This document shows positions 25,882 to 35,284 of a stretch of 64,000 nt of DNA, one piece after another; the first letter of the stretch is position 1, and each line of letters opens with the position of its first letter. The notes beneath the pieces are model-generated. The model worked only from the letters and a program-made list of their open reading frames with translations. It was not told where the DNA came from and ran no database searches. Source of the stretch: Candidatus Fermentibacteraceae bacterium (GTDB lineage Bacteria; Fermentibacterota; Fermentibacteria; Fermentibacterales; JCC-6); contig JADGDO010000003.1 in assembly GCA_016744855.1 (NCBI GenBank), positions 124,001-188,000 on the forward strand, written 5' to 3'. Both the position numbers and the translations under genes were made by a program.

Positions 25882-26665
25882 TGTAACATGTGGCTATGGA
25901 AAGAACCCAGTTCAGTCAGACATATCATTAGATATCAATGAGGGTGAAGTTGTAATGATTACAGGGCCGAACGGAGTCGGCAAATCCACTCTTCTGAAAG
26001 TTCTTGCAAACATTCTCTACCCAACGGCCGGGACAATAGAATACGGTTGGCCCGGCACAAAGGATCCCAGGCAACTGATCGGATACCTGCCGGACAGCCT
26101 CAGCATCTACAAATCAATGAAAGTAAAAGACTTGGCAGAACTCCACTGGGGGGCTTTCAAAGTTAAACCCTCTCCTCTCCCACTTCTCAAAGAGGCTTCA
26201 ATAGACTGGAATTCGAGAATCAAAGATCTTTCTCTGGGTCAGAAAACAATTTTCCACCTCTCTCTGATACTTTCCACCAATCCCAAACTAATTCTCATCG
26301 ACGAGATACTTCACTCAGTAGACCCACACCTCAGAAATCTTGCCTTGCAAACTCTGGTAGAGACAATGGCAGACACAAAACCCACAGTGGTAATGGTAAA
26401 CCTGAATTACAATGAAGTGGAGCATCTGATTGAGAGGGTAATCTTTCTCACGAAAGATGGAATTCTACTGAATGAGAAAACAGAGTACCTTCTTGAAAAT
26501 GCAAAACTCCTGATCGCCGAAACCCCACCAGGCAGTGCAAACGTGCTTGCAACTAGAAAAAACAACGGCAGAAAAGAGCATCTTGTTCTACCCGGCGAAG
26601 GCGAACAGATGAAACTCTCAGACATCCTTACAATGCTCATGGGCAGCACCTACCAGTCCCAGTAG
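25865..26665 (+). CDS. ABC transporter ATP-binding protein
   Basis: A 266-residue ATPase. It has Walker A GPNGVGKST (about 36-44), signature KDLSLGQK (LSLGQ for LSGGQ) and Walker B LILIDEILHSVDP, in which the usual Pro after Asp-Glu is Ile. The H-loop position reads NLNYNE, with no His visible, so hydrolysis may be atypical. A C-terminal extension of about 60 residues follows the fold. It overlaps the regulator gene by 17 nt and is followed by two permease genes; in YtrBCDEF-type systems such exporters respond to cell-envelope stress. Confidence 0.92.
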   Translation: MIKLSNVTCGYGKNPVQSDISLDINEGEVVMITGPNGVGKSTLLKVLANILYPTAGTIEYGWPGTKDPRQLIGYLPDSLSIYKSMKVKDLAELHWGAFKVKPSPLPLLKEASIDWNSRIKDLSLGQKTIFHLSLILSTNPKLILIDEILHSVDPHLRNLALQTLVETMADTKPTVVMVNLNYNEVEHLIERVIFLTKDGILLNEKTEYLLENAKLLIAETPPGSANVLATRKNNGRKEHLVLPGEGEQMKLSDILTMLMGSTYQSQ

Positions 26666-26678
26666 AAAGGAGCATGGA

Positions 26679-27470
26679 ATGTGGAAGAAAGAAATCACTG
26701 ACACCCTGAAACAGACTGCTCTGGTTCTTAGCTTTCTGCTGCTTATCCCTGTGGTATTTGGCATCAATCAGATGAGATTCCAGCAGGATCTATACTTCCC
26801 TTGGTACATAGACTGGGCAATGGCGTTTCTGATTCCAATACTGCTTCTGTATCTGAGCTACATGATGTTTTCTTCAGAGGACTCGGATAACGCGCTGGAG
26901 TATCTAAAGACGCTGCCAATAAAGAAATCAACACTCCTTGTGATAAAGCTACTCCCGCGGTTTGCAGCTGTCTTCATGCTTGTGTTTGTCTATCAAATCC
27001 TCTTCAGATGTTTTGTACCGATGGAGCAGGGATTCAGCTGGTTTAATCTGTTCTCCGGATCATGGTCCGTAACTCATTTTACAATTCTGATTCTGGTAGG
27101 TTTGTTTTCCGGCTTCATACTGGGAATTTCAGACAGGAAAAATCCATTTCTCGCCATCGCTCTAGCTATACCTGTACTGTACATATTTCTTAGTCATGGC
27201 TGGGTGCCTTCTTCCTTTCTAAGATTCATGTATCACGCCTGGTGGCAGGTTTTTCAGCATGACCGATACAACGATATTTTGTGGTTTCTGAGTTTGACTT
27301 TTCAAGTATATCTTCCATCTGTAATGTCATTACTGGTTCTGATTCCTGTTTTTAAATCATGGGACATGTCTTCGGACAAAGTAAGAAGCCAGAAAATACT
27401 GAAAAGAATGGCCGCCCCACTGCTGTTAATCATTTGCCTGTACACCGTTGAACAACTTCATCTGTTTTAG
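26679..27470 (+). CDS. ABC-2-type permease, copy 1
   Basis: A 263-residue membrane protein with about six helices. It begins MWKKEITDTLKQTALVLSFLLL. It shares with the next gene the blocks MFSSEDSDNALEYLKTLPI, GISDRKNPFLA and SWDMSSDKVRSQKILKRMA, so they arose by tandem duplication. No extracytoplasmic binding domain is present. It is preceded by AAAGGAG and lies 13 nt after the ATPase gene. It probably pairs with copy 2 as a heterodimeric exporter channel; substrate unknown. Confidence 0.88.
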   Translation: MWKKEITDTLKQTALVLSFLLLIPVVFGINQMRFQQDLYFPWYIDWAMAFLIPILLLYLSYMMFSSEDSDNALEYLKTLPIKKSTLLVIKLLPRFAAVFMLVFVYQILFRCFVPMEQGFSWFNLFSGSWSVTHFTILILVGLFSGFILGISDRKNPFLAIALAIPVLYIFLSHGWVPSSFLRFMYHAWWQVFQHDRYNDILWFLSLTFQVYLPSVMSLLVLIPVFKSWDMSSDKVRSQKILKRMAAPLLLIICLYTVEQLHLF

Positions 27471-27482
27471 GGAGGTAAAGAA

Positions 27483-28250
27483 GTGTTGAAGAAAGAAATT
27501 ACCGACACATTGAAGCAGACGGGGTTTGTTCTAAGTTTTCTGCTGCTTGTTCCTGTAGTCTACTGGATCAACAGCATGAGGCTTACCAATAACCAGCCTT
27601 TCTCGCACTATGCAGGAGCGGGAATTATGCTATCATTTCTGCTACTGGTGTTCACCCTGGCATACCAGATGTTTTCCAGTGAAGACTCAGACAATGCTTC
27701 TGAGTACCTGAAATCTCTACCTATCACAGGGTGGAAGCTTCTCTCTGTTAAAATTGCTCCCAGGCTTGCTGTAACCTGGATTTTCCTTTTCGGATACTGC
27801 CTGTTCATCTGGAGTCCTCCAGCACAAATTTCGGGGAGCAACAACTTTTTTCGAACAGGATATTCTGTGATTGAATTGCTAGCAGCTTTAATTTTCACAC
27901 TACAGGTCTTGCTTTGGGGATTTCTCCTAGGAGTATCAGACAGAAAAAATCCGGTTCTTGCCTTAGTAATCCTTGGCATTGCTATGTACCCTCTTGTTCC
28001 TGGGCCGGTACTCGCATTGAGCTTCTTCGATAATTTCCTGGTTTACCAAAGAAGTCAGCTGTTTATTCTGATATCTCTGCTATCTGTAATACTTCTTCCT
28101 CCTCTGACAATTCTTTTAATCATGATACCGAAATACAACTCATGGGACTGCACTTCCAGTAAGATAAAAAGCCAGCAAATGCTAAAAAGAATTGCGCTCC
28201 CCGCTGCACTGGTTGCTGGTCTGTGGGGGTTTGCATTCACACAGATCTAA
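27483..28250 (+). CDS. ABC-2-type permease, copy 2
   Basis: A 255-residue paralogue of the preceding permease, beginning LKKEITDTLKQTGFVLSFLLLV with the same SSEDSDNASEYLKSLPI and GVSDRKNPVLA blocks and about six helices. The start is GTG with GGAGG 7 nt upstream; it lies 12 nt after copy 1. The acidic SSEDSDN cytoplasmic loop is conserved in both copies and may be the coupling helix that meets the ATPase. Confidence 0.88.
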   Translation: MLKKEITDTLKQTGFVLSFLLLVPVVYWINSMRLTNNQPFSHYAGAGIMLSFLLLVFTLAYQMFSSEDSDNASEYLKSLPITGWKLLSVKIAPRLAVTWIFLFGYCLFIWSPPAQISGSNNFFRTGYSVIELLAALIFTLQVLLWGFLLGVSDRKNPVLALVILGIAMYPLVPGPVLALSFFDNFLVYQRSQLFILISLLSVILLPPLTILLIMIPKYNSWDCTSSKIKSQQMLKRIALPAALVAGLWGFAFTQI

Positions 28251-28286
28251 GGAATTTACACACATACAATAGAAAGGGAAAATGTA

Positions 28287-29411
28287 ATGAAACACTTTGC
28301 TGAACTTGCTGTAATAGCACTCGTAACTGCTGCTCTAAGTACCGGCTGCGGAGAAGGTAGTGCCGAAGAGGTATCCGTAATTGACACCGTTGAAGAACTT
28401 CCTGCTGTTCCAGATTCTGTAGCCGGGTGGATCGACTGGGCGGAAGAGAGTGGTGAAGGCCTCTGGGAAGATGACAGCCACAGGTTTATTCTGGAGGAAT
28501 CCATTGTTTACGGTGGGCAGGAGATCCCACCCTTCTTCAATGTGGATGGCCTCTGTTTCAAGGGTGACACGATGTTTGTCAGTGACCCTGCTGATCAGTC
28601 GCTTGCCGCCGTTTCACTAACAACCGGAGAGCAGATCTGGAAAATTGGAGAAGAAGGTGAAGGGCCGGGAAGATTCAACGGAATCTCTGAAATAGCAGCG
28701 GGATCCTCTCGAATCGCTGTATGCAACATGGGTAACAACAGAATCACTCTGCTGGATTTCTCGGGAGAACTCTTTGCTGAGATTGCTATGCAGTGTCCTT
28801 TTGACGTGATATGGCATGGGGATTCTCTTTACGCCCTTAGCCTTGCAGAAAGCAAACCCCTGAGTATTTACACTGCCGAAGGTGAACTATTGAGCTCATG
28901 TGGAGATCTGCCGGAGGAGCTGAGTTACATCTCTTATGCAAACAAACATCTCCACGGAGTGATTTCTCCTGATGGAAATGTTCTTGTGATCTCTCGTTTC
29001 GTAGGTGGAATTTGGGAAATCGACCCTGCCACAGGATCAACTGAGCTTCTTGCAGATTTAGTTTTCCCTCAGGGTGAAATGGTTAACGACCTTGCAAGTG
29101 GATCATTTACTATTCTCTCTAGAGATATCTTCATAGGACCCGATGGCATGGTAAATGTCATACTACCGGTGTTCACTGAAAATGGAGGCAGCCTTGGTGA
29201 TGGTGGTGAATTGCTGCAGAAAACCGCAATCCACAGATACAACTGGGATGGTGAATATCTGGACAGCTGGGTAATGGATGGCATTGTGGGAGTGATGCTG
29301 ATTCACAATGAGCACCTTTTCTCTGCTGATAGATACGCGGACGGAACAGTTATCTGTTCTGAAGTCATTTCACGAAATGAAGAGATAGCTCCTAACACAA
29401 ATTTGATTTGA
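28287..29411 (+). CDS. Six-bladed beta-propeller lipoprotein
   Basis: A 374-residue lipoprotein with lipobox LSTGC at about residue 21. The body has NHL/6-bladed propeller-like repeats: MFVSDPADQSLAAVSLTTGEQIWKIG, GEGPGRFNGISEIAAG, RIAVCNMGNNRITLLDFSG and GVISPDGNVLVISRF. It is related in design to the pair at 37.3-39.8 kb but clearly more divergent. It follows the exporter operon by 36 nt and could be its last gene. The ligand is unknown; such propellers are usually sensory or scaffold proteins at the outer membrane. Confidence 0.85.
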   Translation: MKHFAELAVIALVTAALSTGCGEGSAEEVSVIDTVEELPAVPDSVAGWIDWAEESGEGLWEDDSHRFILEESIVYGGQEIPPFFNVDGLCFKGDTMFVSDPADQSLAAVSLTTGEQIWKIGEEGEGPGRFNGISEIAAGSSRIAVCNMGNNRITLLDFSGELFAEIAMQCPFDVIWHGDSLYALSLAESKPLSIYTAEGELLSSCGDLPEELSYISYANKHLHGVISPDGNVLVISRFVGGIWEIDPATGSTELLADLVFPQGEMVNDLASGSFTILSRDIFIGPDGMVNVILPVFTENGGSLGDGGELLQKTAIHRYNWDGEYLDSWVMDGIVGVMLIHNEHLFSADRYADGTVICSEVISRNEEIAPNTNLI

Positions 29412-29985
29412 TTAATGAGTATGGCTTGACTTCCATCCCCACCTTGCGTTTCTACATTGTAGAAACGGAGGTGGGGATGGAGTAGTTCTTGCAGACTAGG
29501 TAAAAAGTCTCGATTGACGTTCGAGAGACATAAAATCTAAAGAGTTCTTGCCCTAGTCTTTTACGAATATTGTTCTGGGAAAACTAAGAACGCTGCTATA
29601 ACTTCTCTATAACGATCATCATATTTTGGTATCGTCCAAGGATGAATGATTCTGCCTTAAATCATTTTGACAAGCATGAATGAATTGAGTTATAGGTTAC
29701 GTATGCAGGTATTTACGCGACATCTGAAACTACATCGTGTGAGTCTGGGACGAGGGATTCTTCTTAAAATAACAGTAATAATATTGCCCTTGCATGCTGA
29801 GCGAATTGACACAAAAGTGCAAAATAAATTCTTAAAAAATAGTGCTCATAAAGTGCAAAGTTTGCTTATTTGTCTACATTGCGTATATTACAACCAATGT
29901 TCTAATTATGAACATCACCGGGCTTCTTTTATGTCGTCTTGAAGATTCGGTAAATTTGATGATGGCATAAAACGAAAGAGATACA
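29412..29985. other. 574-nt non-coding stretch ahead of the RRM gene
   Basis: I find no convincing gene here. It holds a long hairpin (29432-29481), two copies of AAAGTGCAAA (29814-29823 and 29850-29859), and a candidate promoter TTGCTT-N16-TATATT (29862-29889). That promoter would give the RRM gene a leader of about 90 nt. The AT-rich character and absence of stop-free frames argue against coding. Confidence 0.6.
29432..29481. repeat. Long near-perfect hairpin
   Basis: TCCATCCCCACCT...CGTTTCTAC on the left pairs with GTAGAAACG...AGGTGGGGATGGA on the right, about 22 bp with one small internal mismatch and a 3-nt loop (ATT). No T run follows on either strand, so it is not a textbook terminator. 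It lies about 20 nt after the propeller lipoprotein stop and may act as a 3'-end stabiliser or terminator. Confidence 0.75.
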
Positions 29986-30246
29986 ATGAATTTGTACGTA
30001 GGAAACCTCTCTTGGGGCGTAGATGATGACTCACTTAGAACTTTCTTCCAGGCTTATGGTGAAGTAACTGACGCAAGAGTTATCACCGACAGAGAAACCG
30101 GACGCAGCCGTGGATTCGGTTTTGTAGAAATGCCTGACGAAGGTGCAAGAAAAGCAATCGCCGATGGTGATGGCAAAGAACTCGATGGAAGAGCTCTTAA
30201 GATCAACGAAGCTAAGCCTCGTGAAGAAAGACCATCACGCTACTAA
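29986..30246 (+). CDS. Single-RRM RNA-binding protein
   Basis: An 86-residue RNA-recognition-motif protein. RNP2 is LYVGNLSW (residues 3-10), RNP1 is RGFGFVEM (about 44-51), and the tail is short and basic. Such small RRM proteins are abundant, often cold-regulated RNA chaperones in cyanobacteria and FCB/PVC bacteria. Preferred codons, a long upstream leader and a very strong terminator fit high, regulated expression as a single-gene transcript. Confidence 0.95.
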   Translation: MNLYVGNLSWGVDDDSLRTFFQAYGEVTDARVITDRETGRSRGFGFVEMPDEGARKAIADGDGKELDGRALKINEAKPREERPSRY

Positions 30247-30263
30247 TCGTCTATAGATAGTAG

Positions 30264-30296
30264 AAGGGGCGACTCAAATGAGTCGCCCCTTTTTTT
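30264..30296 (+). terminator. Rho-independent terminator of the RRM gene
   Basis: AAGGGGCGACTC pairs perfectly with GAGTCGCCCCTT (12 bp, 4-nt loop), followed by a T run, 18 nt after the stop codon. Confidence 0.93.
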
Positions 30297-30332
30297 AAAG
30301 ACTTTTTCAGCTTCCAATATCTTCTAGGAAAA

Positions 30333-30809
30333 CTACCTGAGTTTCATCTCAGTGACAAAGTCATCAATGGCTGTCATCTCAAGATCTGAGCTGTCACCCT
30401 TTGACTTCTTGATGACTCTCATTGCAAACTTCTCAATGGGGTTCATCTTTGTCCAGTAGATTTCGCTGCCAAAAAGCTTCTTTGACGTACAGTGATCGTA
30501 TATCTCTTCCCCGAAAAGCTTGAGATACCGATTGCCGGCCTTACCCGTATCACCGGAGCAGATGAACAGGCCGATTTCTTTTTCCAGAAGCCCTTCCCGG
30601 TTTATCTTGCAAAAAACACTCATTTCTTTCTGTATCTTCTCTACGTAAACAGAAGCACCAAGAATAACCTTGTTGTACGGACTCAGATCAAATTCAGGAC
30701 TATCTTTGATGTTTACACATTGAATGTTTTCTGACGCTTTTGCAGAAAGAATACCTGCACATTTTGCAACCGTGCCATGCTTTGTTGCATAGAGAATAAC
30801 AGTGCTCAT
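30333..30809 (-). CDS. Flavodoxin-domain protein (HemG-like)
   Basis: A 158-residue flavodoxin-fold protein. ILYATKHGTVAKCA is the FMN phosphate-binding loop at the N-terminus, and GASVYVEKIQKEM and ICSGDTGKA supply the isoalloxazine loops. The overall pattern is that of flavodoxin-domain proteins annotated as HemG-type protoporphyrinogen oxidases. No heme gene is nearby, so a general electron-transfer role is as likely. It lies 14 nt downstream of the GT39 gene on the same strand. Confidence 0.85.
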   Translation of the reverse strand: MSTVILYATKHGTVAKCAGILSAKASENIQCVNIKDSPEFDLSPYNKVILGASVYVEKIQKEMSVFCKINREGLLEKEIGLFICSGDTGKAGNRYLKLFGEEIYDHCTSKKLFGSEIYWTKMNPIEKFAMRVIKKSKGDSSDLEMTAIDDFVTEMKLR

Positions 30810-30823
30810 CTCTTCTCCATTTC

Positions 30824-32449
30824 TCAGTGAGAACCAATTGCTCTATAGTTATCAGGTGGAATAGAATCAACAGCCATATACCCGTGAGGTACCGTGCCTG
30901 TAAATTCATAAATGATCGTATCACCTGATTCCGTTCTCCAGACCTCTGTTATAAATGGTGGAGGATTAACAACGTCCCAGGAGCTACCGTCGGGCGATCT
31001 TCTCCAGCATCTTGAAAGCCATGGCCTTAACCTGGGCAGGTCTCTGTCTACAACCATATACTGAACCCCATGATCCTCAAGATAAGGCCAAACAAGCATC
31101 TCAAAATCATTCGGCCAGGTAAGCGTAGGTTTCCGGTAGACCCAGTGAAACAATTCTGCATTGGGATAGGCACAGACCCAGGCAGAATCTGAAGCATTCT
31201 CCCCGATCCAAGTTGCAGCTTCCAGAGCTTCAGATGCTCTCCCTCTGTTGTCTACTTGCATCACTTTGATAAACGGGGCTGCAAGAATAAAAATAACCAA
31301 AAGAATTATCCAGTAAAGAAGGAGTCTTCCCCGGGGTCTCTGTATTGTCTCCTTGAAACCTATGGCTCCAAGAGCCACAACTGCAGGCGTTGCCACAGTA
31401 AGATACCGGCCAGCATGCTGATGCAGAACAAGAGCTAGAAGAACCGGTCCAATGGCGATTAAGGGAAGAAGCATCTTTTTTCTGTGCTTGGAGGTAAGCA
31501 GAGCTATCATGGCAGGTACGAGGAAAATTACAAGTGTAGGTTGTCCGAATATCTCCCCTCGGTGAGTACTGCCCAAGGTAAATGGTTCAATAACTCGGAG
31601 AACACCTGCTCCGATGTACCCTGCAACAGCAACAGGTCCCTGGTGGTTCCACATATCAGAAGGAGATGGTGCTGTTTCCCGAACACTCCAGGCAGACCAA
31701 TGATTTTCATTTAAAAGAAACTGGCCATTCTGGCTGTGAGTTGGATCCCCAAAATCATTGATATTTCTGATGAGCCAGGGAGACACAATAACCAGTGCGG
31801 CAGCTCCACATGCAATAGCCTTCAGCCACTTCTTTTTGCCACCTTTGATAAGAATCCACAGCCCCATTGATGGAACCATGAGCATGCCCTGAGTTCTAGT
31901 CAGAAAGAGAAATCCTGACATTGCGCCAAGAAGAATTGCACGTTTCCATGAAATTTCATTGCACTCTGCAATTGTAAGAATGAGGTAGAACAGAGACAAA
32001 TAAAGCATAAGGCTGTCTGGTTGAGTCGCAAACCAGATGAAAGGAGGATCAACAGCAAGATAAGCAAGTACTACAAGAGCCGCCTCCCGACCAAACATCT
32101 TTTTCGCCCAGAAGGCGCAGAAAAACATAGCCATGAGACCGTGCAAGAGTGCAACAGTCTGAGCCTGAGCTATTCCCGTTCCAAAAAGCTCAAACACAGG
32201 AATCAGAGTAAAAGCCATTGCGGGTTGTCTGTTGGCCTCGGGACGAAGAAACTCTCGCGATGAATCATAGAGAGTCCATTTAACGAATGTAGTGAAACCC
32301 AATCCTCTTCTAAGATTATCTGCAAGCAGAATATGAGACGCCATCCCGTCCCCCGCAGGAATAGGATTACGCCGTATGACCCACCCTCTGAAAAGTGTTC
32401 CGGCCAACAGAATCAGGGTGGCAGCAAGAAGAAAACTTTTTTTATTCAT
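30824..32449 (-). CDS. GT39/ArnT-like membrane glycosyltransferase
   Basis: A 541-residue integral membrane protein of the GT-C type, with about 10 helices in the first 400 residues and a soluble C-terminal domain. The first periplasmic loop carries the acidic PAGDGMASHILLADNLRRGLGF, and PDSLMLYLSLFYLI lies in the membrane core, as in lipid-phosphosugar-dependent PMT/ArnT enzymes. The acceptor is unknown. The start codon has only a weak ribosome binding site. Sequence around the divergent xth gene contains no overlapping feature. Confidence 0.85.
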   Translation of the reverse strand: MNKKSFLLAATLILLAGTLFRGWVIRRNPIPAGDGMASHILLADNLRRGLGFTTFVKWTLYDSSREFLRPEANRQPAMAFTLIPVFELFGTGIAQAQTVALLHGLMAMFFCAFWAKKMFGREAALVVLAYLAVDPPFIWFATQPDSLMLYLSLFYLILTIAECNEISWKRAILLGAMSGFLFLTRTQGMLMVPSMGLWILIKGGKKKWLKAIACGAAALVIVSPWLIRNINDFGDPTHSQNGQFLLNENHWSAWSVRETAPSPSDMWNHQGPVAVAGYIGAGVLRVIEPFTLGSTHRGEIFGQPTLVIFLVPAMIALLTSKHRKKMLLPLIAIGPVLLALVLHQHAGRYLTVATPAVVALGAIGFKETIQRPRGRLLLYWIILLVIFILAAPFIKVMQVDNRGRASEALEAATWIGENASDSAWVCAYPNAELFHWVYRKPTLTWPNDFEMLVWPYLEDHGVQYMVVDRDLPRLRPWLSRCWRRSPDGSSWDVVNPPPFITEVWRTESGDTIIYEFTGTVPHGYMAVDSIPPDNYRAIGSH

Positions 32450-32539
32450 GACTGCTAATTTAACTCAAACCAATAACTCTGCAAAGTGATGACTTGACTT
32501 GATACCTCTTTGCAGATTAGAGAATGAATGGAGGTGACT

Positions 32540-33310
32540 ATGAAGCTGCAAGTTGCTACGTGGAATGTTAATTCGGTAAGGGCAAGAATGCCCGTAATTT
32601 CCCGCTGGTTGAAAGAGACTAACCCTGATGTATTGTGCATGCAGGAATTGAAAGCAACGGAAGAGCAATTCCCTTTCGAGGAATTCGACACTCTCGGTTA
32701 TCATTCCTCCGTGAATGGACAGGTACGGTGGAACGGAGTTGCTACAATTTCCCGATTGCCGGCAACTGATGTCTGTACAGATCTATCCGGTTATCTTCCT
32801 GATCAGAGCAGAATGATTTCTGCCGTTGTGGGAGGAATCCAATTCATCAATGTCTATGTACCCAATGGAACAGATCTCTTGGATCCCCGATTCAAGCAGA
32901 AGCTTCATTACTACGATGTTTTAAGGGGTTTTGCCCTTAACTCAGTGAAACCAACAATCATTCTCGGTGATTTCAATGTTGCTCCTGAGTCTATAGATAC
33001 TCACTCACCAGAAGAGCAGGATGGAACAATCTGCTACCATCCTCTTGAAAGAGAGCAAATCGGTAAGTTCCTTGGATCGGGATTCTCAGATGTATTCAGA
33101 GTGTTCAACCCTGATCTCAAGGCCTTTTCATGGTGGGATTACAGAGCAGCCTCATTCCGCAGAAACAGAGGAATGCGGCTTGACCTTGTTCTAGCGAATA
33201 GAGAAGCTCTTGCAAAAATAACTGACTGTAGAATAGATACAGAACCAAGAAAGTGGGAGAAACCCTCAGATCATACACCTGTTGTGTTCAACATGAAAAT
33301 TTCGGAATAG
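32540..33310 (+). CDS. xth: Exodeoxyribonuclease III/AP endonuclease
   Basis: A 256-residue endonuclease/exonuclease/phosphatase-fold enzyme of base-excision repair. Motifs in order are ATWNVNSVRARM, CMQELKATEEQFP (metal Glu), YVPNGTDLLDPRF, LGDFNVAPESID, RLDLVLANRE and EKPSDHTPVVF (catalytic His). Length is standard. The ATG at 32540 is chosen over one 12 nt upstream because GGAGGTGACT sits immediately before it. It is a single gene divergent from the glycosyltransferase. Confidence 0.96.
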   Translation: MKLQVATWNVNSVRARMPVISRWLKETNPDVLCMQELKATEEQFPFEEFDTLGYHSSVNGQVRWNGVATISRLPATDVCTDLSGYLPDQSRMISAVVGGIQFINVYVPNGTDLLDPRFKQKLHYYDVLRGFALNSVKPTIILGDFNVAPESIDTHSPEEQDGTICYHPLEREQIGKFLGSGFSDVFRVFNPDLKAFSWWDYRAASFRRNRGMRLDLVLANREALAKITDCRIDTEPRKWEKPSDHTPVVFNMKISE

Positions 33311-33363
33311 AATACAGCTTAGCGAAGTATCAAGTTTAGTAACAATCACCGAAAGGATTGAAT

Positions 33364-34284
33364 ATGAGAAATTTTCTTCTTCTAATACTGCTTGTCGGTG
33401 CAGTTGCCTGCAGTCAGGCAGACCGCGAGCTGGCACATATACAGGTTCATGAATGGGGCGTACTAACCTGGAATAATGGAACAGCGGTTCTTGCTTCTGT
33501 TCCGGGAGAACCCGCTCCCGAGCAAGATACCCCCGATCTTCCTCCGGATGGAGGCGGAATGCTACTGAGGGCTCCTGTTCTTTATTTCCACGGACCTGCA
33601 TTCTCCGGAACAGTAACAGTAAAAACAGCAAATGGTTCAATCTTTGATATTTACCCCCCAGTACCGGATGAGGATAGAGATAACAACCATGTTTCATGGA
33701 CTGCTGATTTCGGCTATGATCCAATTGAGGAATATCCCGATTTTCATGGGATGGCCCCTGGTGAGTGGAATTATGATCTCTGGAGATTAGACTATCCACT
33801 AAGCATCACTCGCGCTGACGGCTGGGGCGATAAGTTTCTCTATTACGAGACTGCACCGGCTACAACTGACTTTCTCCCCTACCGTCCAGGTATTGAATCT
33901 CTGTGCGAAGAATACATGGGTATTGAAGCAATCCTGATAAAGAGTACTGACGATGGTTTTTCGTATTCGCACTGCACTCTGAGGGATATTGTTTACGGCG
34001 GGGATATTGAAACTCTGGAGATGAATTCCAACGATTTACTGGGAATACTCTATGGCTGGTCTGTAGGTAACATTGATTTCGATGAAGTGGAAGTCTTGTG
34101 GAATACATGGTCTTCATGGATTCAAAGTGATCATGCCAATGAATCAGCATACAGCAACGGACTCGTAATGTACCTGATTCCCGCTGAGCTGACAGACAAT
34201 CTCAGTGTAATTGCAGTTACAACAGACACTCCTCAGTATCTTGTTGACATATCACGTTACCTATTGGTGGCAATGCCTTTATAA
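33364..34284 (+). CDS. V-H-E-W-G family secreted lipoprotein, paralogue 1
   Basis: A 306-residue lipoprotein (MRNFLLLILLVGAVAC, lipobox about residue 16). I do not recognise the family. Right after the signal comes VHEWGVLTWNNG, then APVLYFHGPAFSGTVTV, a basic/aromatic LWRLDYPLSI, KFLYYETAPA, GWSVGNIDFDEVEVLWNTW and a final DISRYLLVAMP. The next two genes carry the same blocks in the same order. ATG 33364 has AAAGGA 6 nt upstream. It is followed 12 nt later by paralogue 2, so the three form an operon. Confidence 0.85.
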   Translation: MRNFLLLILLVGAVACSQADRELAHIQVHEWGVLTWNNGTAVLASVPGEPAPEQDTPDLPPDGGGMLLRAPVLYFHGPAFSGTVTVKTANGSIFDIYPPVPDEDRDNNHVSWTADFGYDPIEEYPDFHGMAPGEWNYDLWRLDYPLSITRADGWGDKFLYYETAPATTDFLPYRPGIESLCEEYMGIEAILIKSTDDGFSYSHCTLRDIVYGGDIETLEMNSNDLLGILYGWSVGNIDFDEVEVLWNTWSSWIQSDHANESAYSNGLVMYLIPAELTDNLSVIAVTTDTPQYLVDISRYLLVAMPL

Positions 34285-34296
34285 AGGAGAATACTG

Positions 34297-35283
34297 ATGA
34301 TTCCACTTCTACTGCCGTTTCTGATAGATACGGTTATTGCCCCCCCACTCGATTACGAAGACTTATTTGTTAACGAATGGGGTGTGGTAGTGTTCAATTA
34401 TGAGGGCGCTACAGTAGCAGGTGCTCCCGATGAAAATGGAAATGTTCTTTACGGAAGAGATGTTTTCAGTGGTTCCCTCTGTGTTGATGCACCTGTAATC
34501 TGGATACACGGAGCATATTTTGAAGATGCAACTCTTACAGTAAAGGCGAGGCAAGGGGCGTTAACAGAGCTATTCCCCGAGCCAGACGCCACTTTTGGAG
34601 GAACCCAGCCTGTTACAGCCAGCTGGAATATCAGAGCACCTATACCTGCTGCGAGGCGAGAGAGACCTGAACTTGTAATTCCACCTGACACTCCTTTTGG
34701 CTGGGCCATGGGCTTCTGGCGGGAAGTGCCGAGTCTTGACCTTTTTTCTCCGGAAACTGATGACTACCTGGGTAACTTCCTCTACTATGAGGCTGGAGTT
34801 CCCATCTGGGATGGCCCCCGTGAGATATATGACCCAAGAACTCTCGCAGGATACTACTCTCCGGAAGGCCTCATTATTACAACTGGAGATGAACCGGTTA
34901 TCGAGAGAGTTCAACTGGTTCCACTTCCAGACGGGTCTGGAACACCACCGGGGTTCGAGGATCATCTCTCTGATGACCAGGTTCATGAAATAATATGCGA
35001 CTGGGCCGGAGGCAATCTTAAGTCACAGGAAATCACAGCACTCTGGCAAACCTGGAAACCGTTCTTCACAAGCCAGGGAAATGATGGGGATGTTCTATAC
35101 GACAGACCAGTAATCGATCAAATTTCAATTGATGGAAGATTCCAGGAGGAAACATGGATACTTTTCCCTCTGCCCTGGGATGTCGTGGAAGGAATCAGCT
35201 CAATAAATCTTGAAGTGCATGATTCAGTTAACAGAGATATAACCTACAACAGGCTTTTCCTTGGCCTTGTAAGGGTGCAATAA
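34297..35283 (+). CDS. V-N-E-W-G family exported protein, paralogue 2
   Basis: A 328-residue protein with a hydrophobic leader (MIPLLLPFLIDTVIA) and no lipobox. The family blocks appear as VNEWGVVVFNYEG, APVIWIHGAYFEDATLTV, FWREVPSLDL, NFLYYEAGVP, DWAGGNLKSQEITALWQTW and a C-terminal NRLFLGLVRV. Note N for H in the VHEWG block. It is the longest of the three, with a proline-rich insertion around residue 110. It has AAAGGAG before the ATG and sits between paralogues 1 and 3 with minimal spacing. Confidence 0.83.
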   Translation: MIPLLLPFLIDTVIAPPLDYEDLFVNEWGVVVFNYEGATVAGAPDENGNVLYGRDVFSGSLCVDAPVIWIHGAYFEDATLTVKARQGALTELFPEPDATFGGTQPVTASWNIRAPIPAARRERPELVIPPDTPFGWAMGFWREVPSLDLFSPETDDYLGNFLYYEAGVPIWDGPREIYDPRTLAGYYSPEGLIITTGDEPVIERVQLVPLPDGSGTPPGFEDHLSDDQVHEIICDWAGGNLKSQEITALWQTWKPFFTSQGNDGDVLYDRPVIDQISIDGRFQEETWILFPLPWDVVEGISSINLEVHDSVNRDITYNRLFLGLVRVQ

Positions 35284-35284
35284 C

